A DNA stretch of 64,000 bases from Paragonimus westermani (taxonomy: Eukaryota > Platyhelminthes > Trematoda > Plagiorchiida > Troglotrematidae), in contig QNGE01000855.1 of the NCBI GenBank assembly GCA_008508345.1, positions 62,001-126,000 on the forward strand. The letters are read 5' to 3'. This document shows positions 25,162 through 37,689 of the stretch, piece after piece. Position 1 is the first letter of the stretch, and every line of letters begins with the position of its first letter. The position numbers were made by a program, and so were the translations under genes. Under the pieces are notes generated by a model. The model was not told the DNA's origin and made no database searches. It saw only the letters and a program-made list of their open reading frames with translations.

Positions 25162-25596
25162 TATCGCGACAAACTCGTTGGGTTAGTTCAAACCACCAAA
25201 GGACTCGTTCTACACAATCGCGAACGCAGTCGGTCTGACCATTCTGTCTCTCACGTTGTCTATCAGTTCACTTGCAGTTGCGGTGACGTTTACATAAGCA
25301 GAACAGACCGACGGCTATCTCAGCGCGTGACCGAACACCTCCCAAACTGGTTAAAACAGCGCATGACACAACTGGAAACCGATGGATCGGTTACTCGAAG
25401 CCCTGCGTCATCGATTGCCAGACACATCATGATAACAGGTCACCAGGTGGTCCCACTTAACTCTTTCAAAATATTATTACGTCAGCAGAACCCGAAGCTA
25501 CTGGCCTTTAGCGAGGCCATGCTGATTAGAGCTCACCAACCGGCGCTGTGTGCACAAAAGTGGGTGAAGCAACCTATAGGGTTGCCGTGGTGGTGA
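25162..25596 (+). mobile_element. Penelope-like element 3' end with GIY-YIG endonuclease frame
   Basis: An open frame of 144 codons, truncated at its 5' end by a TGA at 25159, encodes a GIY-YIG domain: HVVYQFTCSCG, then VYISRTDRRLSQRVTEHLP (the usual YIG is YIS here), then SIARHIMITGHQV and the Glu-containing LLAFSEAMLIRAHQPALC, ending LPWW and TGA. It sits in the intron between the two EGF exons, on the opposite strand to the gene. The reverse transcriptase part is absent, so this is a 5'-truncated copy. The loss of the second Gly of YIG suggests an inactive enzyme. Related copies are at 32590 and 37690. Confidence 0.8.
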
Positions 25597-25863
25597 TGAC
25601 AATACGTGGTGTGATTGTATGCGTGTCCATACCCTGTCTATCTCTACTGTCTGTCTTATATAACTTGCATGTTTTACGTTTGCGACTGATGAGAGTAAAC
25701 GAAATGTTAACATATCGCAACATATGTCTTCTTTCTGCGCTGATGTCGCTGGGTTAGGTTAAGATGTCAACTTAGAATCAGGTATTCTTATATTCAAAAC
25801 CGTCGGACAACTTCACTGATAATGAACAGAAGATAAACGAGGTATTACGTTTTGCCTACCGAC

Positions 25864-25963
25864 CTGCACTGCAACACGTTTCGGTCCGATTTGAGCATGT
25901 AGCATTGGCCACCGTTCAGGCAGTAGTCGCGATCTTCATCCGAGCATGGCACCAGTTCAGTAT
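25864..25963 (-). CDS. Neuregulin-like protein, EGF domain exon 1 (cysteines 1-4)
   Basis: A 100-base exon with 32 whole codons and two bases at each end. It encodes VPCSDEDRDYCLNGGQCYML and, after further residues, NVLQCR: C-x7-C-x4-C-x11-C, with the CxNGGxC core that marks neuregulin and related EGF domains. The acceptor is TTTTCTTTTAAACTGGATACAG (start 25963); its two bases AT complete the codon begun by A at the end of the Ig exon at 47881, giving Asn. The donor is GTCGGT at 25863 after AG, and the next exon supplies G to give Arg before Cys5, so six cysteines in EGF spacing result. Using the next upstream acceptor would hit an in-frame TAA, which supports this start. The EGF domain is the receptor-binding part of ErbB ligands. 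Confidence 0.9.
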
Positions 25964-28900
25964 CTGTATCCAGTTTAAAAGAAAACTTTGTTTACAACTC
26001 ATCTCATTGTCGACGATTCTGAGCCATGTATCGAACTTCGGACCATTGGATGGTACAGAATATTACAGACGTAGCATCAGTGAGGAAGTTTTAAAATATG
26101 TACTTGTAATTATGCATGCACATAGGTTTGTATATGTTAGAGCTGAACTTGTTTGTGTCAACCTAGTCGGACCACCTCTGTCCCATGATTAGGGAGCCAA
26201 CTCCCAAGCAGCTACTGCACGTATGGTTCACAGTAAGTAAGCAAGGCTTTGGTCCTCAAAAATCGCCATATCAAGAAAATATTCAAGTCATTCTCGTTGG
26301 ACTATAAACCTTATATCACGAGATGAATAAACCTTGAAACGAACCGCCTGAAATGGTGTAACTCGGATATGTGGTCAAATGTCGAGTGAACGACAGCTCC
26401 ATGGACGGGAATTAAAACGCTCAGTATAGAAATGCAATGCAGGCATACTGTTCTTGGTAACGTGATTGTGTGACGTTGAGACAAATTCAGACACGAATGT
26501 GCTCGTAGTGTCCGATTGGTAAAAATGCCAACAACGTAACTTTAAACAGGAGATACCGTAAGCAGTAAACCAATGTGGGCTCACTCGATCATGTTTTTCC
26601 AATCATGGAAAATGATGAGTGCTATGGTCTAATACACCACTAATAGTAATTCTCAGAAACTTGATTTAGGATGACTTTTTATCAAGATTTTTTGGCGAGT
26701 TATAACATGAAAGCTCTTTTGGTTCCTCCATAGTTTTAATGTTTGTTTGTTTGTCTGTCTGAATTAGGTCTTACTAATGAAATGGCTGTCTGGCTTGTGT
26801 TTCCGAACGACGTGGGTTTCATTTCCACACTAGTCAATCATCTAGCTACTTAGGTCCGGTTTCATAGACCATCAAAGCTTCTATTCACACACACTCCAGA
26901 CGAATTCCTTCGGGTCTAACAATGAATGCGGAATGTGTAGGTAGAACCATGAATGATATAGCATGGCCACTTGCAGCGTTCATACGATCCAAAGACGATA
27001 CGAATGGGAAACAAGTTTCTCGGGAATGTTATGCCGAACGGCATCAGTAATGCTATTCGATTGATCGCACGCTGGCGCTTCATACAACCGTTCATACTAA
27101 TAAAGAAGCTTTAATGAAAACCAAAGTCGGATTTTCTATCAACCTAGCTTAAATAGTGCACTTCTGCCTCCCAAGAGGGCGATGTTAAATTTTTGTCACT
27201 AAAACTTGTATCGACCGCAGAACTATCCTCGGCTCTCTGGGTAGCACTCACGTTCACATCTGGCACTATAAGTGAACAAACCACCACGAAAGTACACCGT
27301 TTTGCTTTAAGTACTCCTCCTTAGGATTCCGTTTTGTTCACTGAAAGAATTCGTCAATCTGCAGACAATTATATATCATTAAATGACTAGACTATCTATC
27401 AACACAAGCTAAAATTGTGGTCCAATTATTAACTGAACTGTGTCAAGCGTGTCTGTTAGTTTTGTGAAATTCAACTCTTTCTAAATAAGATTTGCACACA
27501 AAATTTCACAGCAGTAAGCCCTGTTTAATCTCTTGATAAACACTAATGAAGTTTGCTTAATGGCATTCATCTGAAGTCGAACTCTATAATATTTCACAGT
27601 GCCTGTGAATATTTACCATATGAATATAAATTACATTCTCTATTTTGAGTGATCCAGTAAAAGATAAGTATCCCCTTATAGTCTCAGTATCACAATCAAC
27701 GTAAACCATTCCAACAGATGTTTCATGAACAAGAGTACTGTAAATGAAATATCGGTTGTTTTCAAACGTTCATTAGTAAAGTCTCAGTCATTCCAGTTTC
27801 CCTCCTCTAGCAAACTACTTCATGTGTGGTTCTCATATCTTCTAAAATGGAGTTAGTGTGAATATACGCGTACTATGCAAAGCTCTCCATGGTACACTGT
27901 TTTCAAACAAATCTGTGATCAGTTAATACACTATCTTGAATAGCATAATTTGTACACTATCAGCGTCGACTTTTATGTGATCTCAAAAATCAATACAACA
28001 TTATCTCAAGGGCGTTTGACTGCGCAGTAATAAATAACATCATCTTGAGTTCTAGTTTTATGAGTATTGTTTCGACAAACTACATTTTGAAAAGAATTGT
28101 GAAATATAACAATGCGAAAACTTGAAATACTTCTTCGTTAAGAAAATAAACAAACAGTGGTGAGATCAAGAGAACCGAATCACGTTTTGAAACTGGCTCA
28201 TAATGGTAGGAAAAAGGGTAATTTTATTTTGAAACTCGATTTTTCGACACAAAACATCCAGCAGATTTCAAAACTAATGGTGACTTCTGACAGTCTTTGT
28301 CCTCTTGTCATGAAGAAAGTTCGAGCAATCCAACAGGCCTATTAACGTTACACGTGAAATCAAGACAATGAAATGAAAATATGGCGAATAACTGTCTACA
28401 CATTTTTCACAGATTTAATCACATAATATCAAGCCTTTGAAAAATTTTGACGAAAAGTGAGAACTTTGCACACATTTCGTTACGGTCGAATCAAATACAA
28501 TTCACCGAATTTTCTCCGTGTAACTATTGCATGATCCGGTAAAAAAATGTGCACACAGCAGATCGAAATCAACCCTCCAAGATGGACAACGGACAATTAT
28601 GTGAACCTGGTAGTGTATTTTCAGAATAAATTTCTGAGAAGTAAGGAAGGATTTTTTTTGGCTAACTTTCTCACTTAATAACTAAGTTAAGCGACATGGT
28701 TAATCACTTACCCATAAGAAGTTGTCCGGATTTTTCAGGTTGTGTGACTGCAAATAACACAATGAATGTGAAATGATTACATACGGTTGTTTTGTTTGTT
28801 GCATAACCTTCAAAAATATTCAACAATATTAGTTGCATGTTGGAAAGCCTAACGAATGCGTCAGTTATCTCGGGATGGAAATGCTGACAGCGTAAAAAGT

Positions 28901-30000
28901 TACGTTGATTGCTGTTTTGGTGTTTCACCTCCAGCTTACTTGTGAGTAGCATGTTTTATCAGGAAAAATGCCAGAGAAACATTGCAGGTTCTCGTCAGAT
29001 TTATGAGGCAACTGTGCCCGGGATGAAATGATGGAATATGCTATCAGGTGACATGAATAATGCAACGTTGCGCTCGTTAGGAGTAGTACGGTTGAGTGAA
29101 AAATTTACAATGTTAAAGAACAAACGGTCATGAAGTTCTTGCGGCAGAGTTCGGACAAGATGTATCGCCATCACTGCTGTGAGCAACGGATATCAAAAGC
29201 CGAATGATGTGTTGGAACTGACATTCTTTTCCAAAATGACACAGTACTATAAATCTACGACTACACAGATGCCATCCTCCAGAGCATAGTATTCAGCATT
29301 GTCCGCATTAAGTTGTATCGATTATGCTTACCTATTTTTCGGCATGCTTTGTCCTTGACCTTATGTAAGTGGAAGACAAAAGAGGGTTCCTATATTTTGG
29401 GGTTTTTCTAGAATAACCAAAGCTTACTGACACGGCGGGTTGGAAAATACGAATGTACAAGTAGCATTTGAGTACGAATACCAGGTGGGTTCATACACCG
29501 TGTGACGTCTTGGTCGAGTCGAGTCAGCGAATGTTTACTGTCCCTTACAGGGAGATGACCGTGTTCGCCAACGTTTTAATGCACACTATCTCAAACACCC
29601 CACTGTGTCCGGACTACCGTGAAACGGCGCCAACACTGCACGGTCAGGAAGTTTGCTAGTGTAAGCCTTTGCACACAGCTGGGACCTTGAGTGAATGTTT
29701 CCGTGTACCCACGTAAGTGCTGTCCCAACAGAATCCATTAAAAGCGGACTATTCTGGCAGTATAGTGCAATACCAGAAAAACCTCGAGGTTTTTTAACAT
29801 GACATCAATTCACCAAAAAGCAAGGTTGATACACGTCAAAAAGCGACGGAAATGTGTCATAACGAGAATAACGTAAAAAAACATTCGCCATAAAAAACTG
29901 TTGTATTTCTGACTCTTCCACATTCTCGCTATTTAAAATCAGGCCATCCCATCTTGAACGCAAACAAAGAGTCAGCGATCACGCTATGAAGGATCTCAAC
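25964..30000. other. Intron of the neuregulin-like gene, no features
   Basis: Part of the 22 kb intron between the EGF and Ig exons. Only short random frames and a (GTTT) run at 26740-26760. At 26800-26815 a B-box-like string (GTGGGTTTCATTTCCACAC) hints at a decayed SINE, but no A box was seen. Confidence 0.5.
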
Positions 30001-30350
30001 GCCACTCACAACTGATCACGGCTATCACCTTTCCATAGACTTTCCAGTCGTTCCTCTTCAAAATAATGCACTGAAGTCGAATTTCACTAGGGTTAAGGCT
30101 CGTTGGCAGTGCATTTGTTTGCCACAGCTTCGACTAGGACTCCGGCCACATATTCCTGAAGTAACTGTGTTTGTTGCCTCATCATTGGGCTCAAACTGGG
30201 TATGACCAAACTAACATATGCAAACACTCAGCCATATGTGCCTGCAGTCGCTGCCGGAATTAGGTGATTGTTTCTAGAGGAGACAGAGTAATTGTCTTGT
30301 GAGTTTCAATCGTTGACCCCACGGCATAGGATCTGGTTGCTACTGAACGG
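30001..30350 (+). repeat. Interspersed repeat, copy 1
   Basis: This segment matches, in reverse orientation, the one at 40290-40730. Long identical blocks include GTTAAGGCTCGTTGGCAGTG, CATTTGTTTGCCACAGC and ATATGCAAACACTCAGCCA, and similarity continues past them in the AGGAGACA region. A more diverged third copy is at 48490-48783. The family is not one I can name; it may be a SINE, a MITE, or the end of a longer element. Confidence 0.75.
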
Positions 30351-32589
30351 TGATATGTGAGTGTTCAAGCACCTACATTTCGACGATTTCGAGTTGAGCT
30401 TGGGAAGAAAATTTCAATATACGTAAGAAGTCAAAGGTCTTCAATAGCGCAGAGCCCGCAGTAGCGCCATCTCGATAAGATCATTAAGTTTACACTATGA
30501 AATTCAGTAAACACACGCAGATGAGCTTCCCATGTGGCCCCACTTAGAGGAACATTTTGTACAAACTATGAAGACATCAAACAGAAGTGATCGCTACTAA
30601 CTTGTCCATATAAACATGGAATAGATATGACGCATATAGTGAACGGACCCTCCAGATTATCTCGTAAAAATTCCCAGCGTAGTCATGAAAAACAATGTGT
30701 AGCGAACAAGCTCGTTTTCAGTGATTCATCATCAGGCTAAATACATCACATTTATCTTGTGCAGCAAAATCGTGTGTTCACCACTGAGATTTGACTTTCG
30801 ATTCGAAGAAGAAATAAAAGTATTAATTTCCCGATCGATGAAGAGGACATCGTGAAGTGATTAATAGTTTTTTGTTTCGATCACTGTTTACCACGTCGAT
30901 CTTTCTATCACACTGTGATACCTACGATCAACCAACTCAGTTATTCACGTAGGAATGGTACATTGTTTGGTGGTCACCGACATGCCATTTCAAGACTAGA
31001 ATGAAGAAACCACAATAACTTTATTTCGCACAAATATATGTTACAATTTACAGTTTCAATAGTGAGCAAATTCGATATTCGCACATTTCGAGAGTACAAT
31101 GCGAACGAGCAGTGTATCTGTGAATTTCTCTCAGTTCGATGTCAGCATCTGTCCGCGTGGTTTTGCCGGAATTGCAGGGTGATACTTTTACTGAAGTCTG
31201 GTCCTACACGGTTAATACTCGACCCAATTTTGTGGGGTTAGCACCACCACATATATAACAGTAAAAACACTATGGAGAAATGGCTGAATGTGAAACGATT
31301 TAACGACGGTAAGGGGAATATAGGTTAGAAATGCAAGAAGTCACAATACAATTGCTATCGACTGTGAATTTTGCCATACTCGACCTTGATGCCAACCTAG
31401 CGTTCGACTAAAACTTTGAACTTCAGCGAATAAGTCTACTCTAATAACAGGGCTTTCATCGAATTACTAGTCCAAGTCGAAACCGGGATGCGTGAACAGA
31501 ACTCTGCTCGACAGACGGTAAATTAGCACAAGCGAGAGCTATTTGGGTAAGCGAACCCGATAAAAAGAGGCTACCAAGTTAGATGACCGGTAATACCAAG
31601 CCGTACCCAAAACGCGACAGCTCATCTCGTCATTGATAATACGGTATTCTTACCGTACAGTGTTAATTTTCCTGAGACAGTAGTGGCGGAAGGTGGGCAA
31701 ATTGTGAACATCCTACGCAAGGCTTCATTTTCTTTTTAGGAGGACCGTTTGTTTAGTCATGTCATCATAAGTGACGGAAGCTAGCGACCGTTATCTGTAC
31801 TTTAATTAGACCATTAACGAACTCAGTAAACAACCCATCGGCGCCGATATAATCATCACAGTGGGCAAATATTTTGATTACTTCCAACAAACACCGGATC
31901 CCGCCAACCCTTGTGCTTAACAGGCACCAATGGCTTACCTGGTAAAAAAAAAAGAAGCCTCCAATCAATCAAGGGTGTGTTGAACTATTAGGAAGACATC
32001 TCAGAATACACCAATATCTTTTGCATCGGCAATCTGGGAATTTTTCACCAGGAAGCATTTTTGAATCGCAATACTCATGGTCAATTAATCAGGTACCATC
32101 AATAACCTTGCTCAACGAAAAACTGAACAGGAAAGGACAAACTGGGCTATGGCAAATACCTACTAACCTTGATCTTGCCCGAAACCCAGCGATAGACTAA
32201 CTTGGGGACGTTACCACAATTGGTGAATAAAAATCCCATTGTGCAGCTACGTCAACTGCGGCTCAAGGGGTATTTCGATGCATTTTATACCAATGACTGC
32301 GTTTGTGACTAGACAAGGTGCTCTTGTTACCGTGATACTTTACTCTCGTGAGAAAACAAGCCAGAAGAATTGGTGCATTCATTGGCCAGTAACGTTTTGA
32401 AGCATATCAGAGGTACAAATATGCCAGATTTTACTCAATTTTACCTTGACCAAACCATGCTATTATGTTATTGGAGCTGAAATGAAGAACTGAAAATACA
32501 GTCTCCCATGTTGTTTTTTGGTGGTTCGGTTAAAAAACAAATCAAAATCATCACTGTTGCTTCAAAATTAAACCTGTCAATTTCCATGC
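30351..32589. other. Intron stretch with no recognisable feature
   Basis: Only short random frames. A 10-base A run is near 31947. Confidence 0.5.
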
Positions 32590-32825
32590 ACAGCTGTCAC
32601 AAACATGCGAATCGCTTACTCGAAATCTCTCTTCATAGATTGCCAGACAGGTCATGGCAACAGGTCACCAAGCTGTCCCACATACCTCATTCAAAATATC
32701 GTTGAGTAATGGTAATTCGAAGTTACCGGCTCTTCGCAGAGTTACTTAAGTGGAAACTCGCCAGTCGGCGTTTTGTACAAAAGTGGTCGCAGGAACCCAT
32801 CGGGCCACGGTAGTGTTGATGTCGT
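32590..32825 (+). mobile_element. Penelope-like element remnant, copy 2 of the 25 kb family
   Basis: The DNA can be aligned by eye to the last 200 bases of the copy at 25162: GATTGCCAGACA, GGCAACAGGTCACCAAG, TCAAAATAT, GTACAAAAGTGG and the terminal GGGCCACGGTAGTG ATG region. Frameshifts and stops destroy the frame. It ends within about 20 bases of the start of recognisable Gypsy sequence. Confidence 0.65.
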
Positions 32826-32994
32826 GTCATGTGCGATGGTCGTTTGAACGGTCGGTGGGTTCACTCTCAAAGTTAACGGCCTGGCAGAATATGGTGTTGG
32901 AATCGATGGTCACGTAGTCAAACAACCTTTCGTCATTTACCCTGACGCACTTCAGGCTATCCTGAGGGCGGAATTTCTTGACCGCGTTGAGGCC

Positions 32995-33909
32995 GTGATT
33001 GATTTGAAACATGACAAACTCGAAACAAAGTACGGGGTGGTTCCACTAGTGAGACAGCTCAAACCTCAGCTCGGACAAATTCAAGCGAACGCACCCAGAG
33101 CAATACCAACATGTGACAGTCGGTTGCTGTATGAAGTGATACGCAAAGTTCAAGAATTGTTCACCACGGATCAGGACCAGTATGGCTATTGCGACTTGGT
33201 TGAACACGAAATCTTCATCGAGTTGAAACGATTTCGACCATTCGACCTCAGAAGAACCCCATTGCACTTGCAGCCGGAAATTGGATGACAATTGAAAGAC
33301 ATGCTGAAGGAAGGAATCATCGAGGAGACTGATAGCCAATTCAATTCTCGCGTCTCGTTGGTGAAGAAGTCCAGTGGTAAATTTCGGTTTTGCGTCGACT
33401 TCGGGCGGGTCAACGATATTACAGTCAATAAGGTCGAAGTAGTCCCGGCGGTGGCGGAGATTTTTGAAAAGTTACAGAACGTAAGGGTATCTACAGTGTT
33501 GGAATTACAGTCCGGATATAAACAGGTCTCAATCAAGCGGTCGAACTGAGACAGAACAGCGTTCACATTAGAAGGAAAGCAATACCGCTTCAAACGGATA
33601 CCATTCGGACTCTCAGGCGTCCACTTCACGTTCAGACCACTGATGCTGAAGGTGTTGGACGGATTGAGAAATATTGTTGTCTACGGAGACGATATCGTCA
33701 TTTACAGCACAAACGAGACAGAATATACAGTGCCCTGTTCAGCCGCATTGCAGAAAATCAAAAAAGTCGGCCCACGGGTCAATAGTTCAAAGTCTCAACA
33801 GGCGAAACAAGCGGGAGTACTTCTCGGTCACAAGGTCAGTCAGGGTGAGGTCCAGCCACTGCCCGAGAAACTGATGACGATCGAGGCTATTCCATTGCAA
33901 ACTTCGTAG
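32995..33909 (+). pseudogene. Gypsy reverse transcriptase, broken
   Basis: A single register with stops at 33286 and 33547, and a final one at 33907. Motifs: LKDMLKEGIIEETDSQFNS, a block like EGIIRPSxSPxxS; SSGKFRFCVDFGRVNDITV, like GxxRxCVDYRxLN; LELQSGYKQV, like DLxSGYxQI, with the first catalytic Asp replaced by Glu; KRIPFGLS, like MPFGL; and the catalytic box as YGDD (about 33682), followed by IVIYS. The box in Gypsy elements is usually YLDD or YxDD, so both Asp residues survive. The end GHKVSQGEVQP corresponds to the start of the thumb/connection. Confidence 0.85.
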
Positions 33910-33964
33910 AGAACGTTGCGACAGTTCCTCTGTCATAAAAAACTCCCCTGACTTCGCGAGTCCA

Positions 33965-34437
33965 TTGTACGAAATTCTGAAGAAAGATTGCCAGCTTCAC
34001 TGGTCAGAGAAAGTCAGTCAAGCGTTTGTCGAGATCCAAAGATTGATGAAGAAGGGACAGTTTACCCCGAAATTGCCAATGACTGGACACAGATTCGTTG
34101 TCGCAACGGATGCGAGTGATGCAGGAATCGGAGAGATACTGAAGCAGGAAAACGGTGTCGTGGAATATGCCAGTGGGTACTAAGGCCTGTTGAACGAAAC
34201 TATTCGACGACAGAGAAGAAGTGTTTGGGGATCGTGTGGGCCTTGGAAGAACGGATGCCGTACTTGCTCGGCTGATGTTTCCATGTGGAGACCGAACACA
34301 AACCACTGGAATGGATTAAATCGGCTAAGGACCCCCGTGTAAATCTGGCTCGTTGGAAATTAGGACTACAGAAGTACGATTTTACAATTCGCCATGTCGC
34401 CGGAAAAGAGAACTGTGTGCCCGATTCGCTTCCCTGA
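33965..34437 (+). pseudogene. Gypsy RNase H region, broken
   Basis: After a frameshift the connection appears as KKDCQLHWSEKVSQAFVEIQ, then VATDASDAGIGEIL, the RNase H start with its catalytic Asp. A stop follows at about 34182, and the register changes for ERNYSTTEKKCLGIVWALEE, containing the conserved TTEKE...IVWA-type block. It ends in HVAGKENCVPDSLP, the standard H-V-x-G-x-x-N-x-x-D-x-L motif, and a stop. Confidence 0.85.
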
Positions 34438-34446
34438 ACGCAACAC

Positions 34447-35214
34447 TTGGATGAGGTCCACAAGGACTCTATCGGATGTAACAGTATCAAACTGGAGAGT
34501 GACCCCGGAAGGTTACAAGTAACACACAGGATGGATACAGCCATGGGCTTAGTGATTGTCCAACTTTTGTCAGGAGGAAAACCGCCAGAAGACGATGAGA
34601 ATCCGGAATTGAAAGCTTTCAGAATGCACTGGCCCGACTTGCGGTTGAATAGTGCCGGAAGTTCGATGTGCCAACTTCGGCAGGGAATAAACGTTCCGAT
34701 CATACCGGCAAAGTTGAGGGCGACAGTTGTGAAAGAATGTCATCAGCTGGCTCATACGGGTTGTCATCAAACCTACGAAAATTTGAAGCAAAGAGCATAG
34801 TGGCCTGGAATGAAGAAGAGTGTTACCAATCATGTGCGGACGTGCCGGCAATGTCATTTACTGACGAGCACTAGCCACCCTAGCCAGTATACCACACCAC
34901 CAATCCCGGTCATTGAAATTGGAGAATTATGGTCGGTGGATGTGATGGGCCCCTTTCCAGTAACGACTTCCGGAGATCGATACAAATTAGCTATAACTGA
35001 ACACCTCACAAGGTGGGTCGAAGCAGTCAATATAGCTGATCAGCACTCAAGCACTGTATGCAGAGCAGTGATGGTACACATCTTTGCAGATCACGGAACA
35101 CCGCGAAGCATATTGACTGATCAAGGCCTCTGCTCCAAAAGTGAGGAGTTTCGGAACTGTTTGGAGCGTTTGGGAATCAAGAAGGTTCGCAAAACTCCAT
35201 ACCATCATCAGTAA
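34447..35214 (+). pseudogene. Gypsy integrase, broken
   Basis: The zinc-binding part is recognisable as ECHQLAHTGCHQTYENL and, after a TAG at 34798, WPGMKKSVTNHVRTCRQC. The catalytic core follows: ELWSVDVMGPFPV with the first Asp (about 34935), EHLTRWVEAV, and SILTDQG with the second Asp (about 35113). A TAA at 35212 interrupts YHHQ/NGLMEK, where the catalytic Glu should lie (normally NGxxER). Beyond this, scattered C-terminal pieces continue to about 35800 in shifting frames. Confidence 0.85.
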
Positions 35215-35847
35215 AACGGATTGATGGAAAAAACATTCACACAGTCAAGGAATAGTTGGCTGCGGAAGGAGGAAGCTGGGATGAAACGCTACCATTGATT
35301 CTGTTGGCCCACCGCTGTTCCCCACGAGGGATAACGAAAACGTCGTCATTCGAGCTGGTGTACGGGGGCATTCCACGCTTGCCAGTCGATCAAGAGACTG
35401 GTTTATGGGAGAACTGACGGATGACTACGCGTGAATTAGCGGAAGCTCGTAGATTGGCCAGCCGAAACTTGACAAACGCACAAGAAGTTTTCAAAGACCA
35501 GTCAACTGCGAGGTTATCGGGTCGAAGGGCTGTGTTCGAACTTGGATCTGAGATTAAATACCGAGATCAGCACTGCGCGGGGTGAACACGACGAGGATCT
35601 AAGAAGTTCCCGGCAAAGTGGAGGAGACCGTATGTAGTAGTTGAACGTCGTGGTCCAGTGTATCTGATAGAGACTGAGAAAAATTAATATCGAGTACAAG
35701 GGAGCCAGCTTTGTAAATGGTATAACACTCCGATTAGAAGAAGAGAAGGCACACCAGTTGTGTCAACAGCAATGAGGCCGGCACGCAGATCCTCGAGAGA
35801 ACGAAGAGGACCTGAATGCCTTTTGTTACAACTGGAACAATCTTTGT

Positions 35848-35858
35848 GGGGAGAGGAA
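35848..35858 (+). promoter_or_regulatory. Polypurine tract of the Gypsy element
   Basis: GGGGAGAGGAA, immediately followed by TG. In LTR retrotransposons this tract primes plus-strand DNA synthesis directly upstream of the 3' LTR. Confidence 0.75.
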
Positions 35859-36110
35859 TGTAATGAGGATGGGTGGTTGTAGTGTACTACTTACACCACC
35901 ACTATTCAGTAGTGAGGCAAAAGCATGGATTTAAACATCCATATGACCGCGGCACAAATACGGGAAGGATATGGAAAGGATCACTGAATTGCAGCATCGC
36001 ATAGAATGGATCTTGCTCCATGGGGAATTGAGAATTGGCGTCCATAGCGAACGTGACGTCCTGAGGCCAGTGTCGTGTGCAAATGCTCTGGTGAAGTTGC
36101 TAAAGGGAGT
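35859..36110 (+). repeat. Gypsy 3' LTR (partial)
   Basis: Starts with TG right after the polypurine tract. It shares TACACCACCACTA, CAGTAGTGAGGCAA and ATTGGCGTCCATAGCGA with the reverse complement of 52790-53324. Similarity fades after about 36110, so the right end is unclear. Confidence 0.75.
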
Positions 36111-37689
36111 CTAGTGGTTCAACTGTGCCCTTCGTATCTTCTAAGTGAAAAATGCTGTTTAAGAGCTTGTGTGACCGCGCCTGTTTATACCCTTGGACGT
36201 AACCCATCGGAGTTAGTCGAAATTAACCCGTACACTGAGGGTACATCAACGCTGATGGAATGCTTGATAAGATCATAAATCATATAGCTGAAACGCTGTT
36301 TGTGTTCACACCGACCGTGATCCGGGCATCATCTCAGTTTGTGTATGACGGGTCGGGTGTAAAGTGCCCGCTGTACGAACAGTTTCATTGTACGGCAGCG
36401 AAGTTTCGCTCACCCACACATGAATGTTTACAGACGTCAGCGTTCCTGAAGCATTCGCGACGTGTGGTTGTAGCACTGTGCCGGCCGTTTATCTGCGTGT
36501 CTTCAGTACGAAACGAGTCTGTGGACCACTCAGGCTAAAGAACTCGTTCCACAGGCTTGTGGGGTATAGACACATTCTACGAATGCCAATTTAACGTTTG
36601 CTACATCATATTTTGTTTACAAGTTGGGAATGAAATTCTTGCGCTCAATACAAACTGCGTTAAGGACACGAAGGGTCTGAAGTCAGGACTAGCTTCAATG
36701 AGACGTTCCTGGCCGAATGGCAGAAAACCTCCATGTTTAAGAACGGTGTCAGACGTTACTGAAAATACGATCTGATAAAGCTCAGGAGCTTTGTGTGCCA
36801 CAACTTCGTGTAGTCTCCGCATATGCTTCTATAGTCTACCTCCTAAACTCCGCAGTTGATCCACAACCGTTGTGACATGTAAACCACTTCAGTCAACTTC
36901 AAGTACATTTGGGACCGACTGACTAGTCTACAGGACATTCTCAATTTCGACCCAAAGGCTAGAACTTTCAAGTGTGCCCACAGAAATTAAGAAATGGTTG
37001 TTTTTGTATTTTTTTTCTTTATCTTAGAAATAACTTTTGTGTGTCCATGTTATCTCTGATCAAAGAGAATAACCGTTTTGTTTGTGAAAGACTTTTCTAG
37101 GAACAGCTCAATGGTTTGGAAGTTCAATATCCAAGCATAGTATTCTGAATGTAATGCAAATACAGTTGTCTAACGTCGTGACTGATGACAGATTATATGG
37201 GCAGTATGCATGTAGTATTTTGAATTTTAACAAATATGTTCAGTCTACTTCACTTTCAAGTCATTTATTTGCAGCTTATTCGAACCTCTCCGTCTGTCAA
37301 AAAAATGAAGCGACAGAGAACTCATCTGCTCTAAACATCCTACTCAATAGACAATAAGATGGCTAACTACGATCTTCAGTGCTAATTTGAAGGGGGGTCA
37401 AACTTCATTATTTCGTTTCTTGTAGAAAGTATATACAAACCAGATCTAGTGAGATCACCAATTGGTACAGCTGAACCAGTCTGCACTGGTGACTCAGTAT
37501 TGTAAAGAAGGAAAAAGTCGAATTTGGTCCCCACAAGATTTATCGACTTTCAGAACAAAGGGTCATTCAAAGCTGACGTGCGCACGGTTCAGAATGAGTG
37601 TAAAAGTGTTGTCTTTCTAAGATGATTTGATCACAAGTGACTCAAGTCAAGAAACTTAATCTGCTTTGACTGTTGCATAGCTTGCAACT
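36111..37689. other. Intron stretch, no feature
   Basis: No recognisable coding or repeat. The left edge may be the decayed end of the LTR. Confidence 0.45.

Larger units (their letters stand above)
32840..36110 (+). mobile_element. Decayed Gypsy-type LTR retrotransposon, 5'-truncated
   Basis: In order: the end of the protease (ILRAEFLDRVEAVIDL near 32957), reverse transcriptase (to 33909), RNase H (33965-34437), integrase (34447 to about 35450), a chromodomain-free basic tail, a polypurine tract and a 3' LTR. The gene order protease, RT, RNase H, integrase is that of Gypsy (Metaviridae). Gag, most of the protease and the 5' LTR are missing; the left end abuts a Penelope-like fragment. At least four in-frame stops and two frameshifts show it is dead. 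It lies in the 22 kb intron of the neuregulin-like gene, on the opposite strand. Confidence 0.9.

Noticed and set aside
26780..26830. B-box-like GTGGGTTTCATTTCCACAC
   Set aside because: No A box at the right distance, and the T loop is altered.
33046..33629. Long minus-strand frames (97 and 147 codons)
   Set aside because: They are shadows of the plus-strand Gypsy reverse transcriptase, whose motifs are unmistakable.
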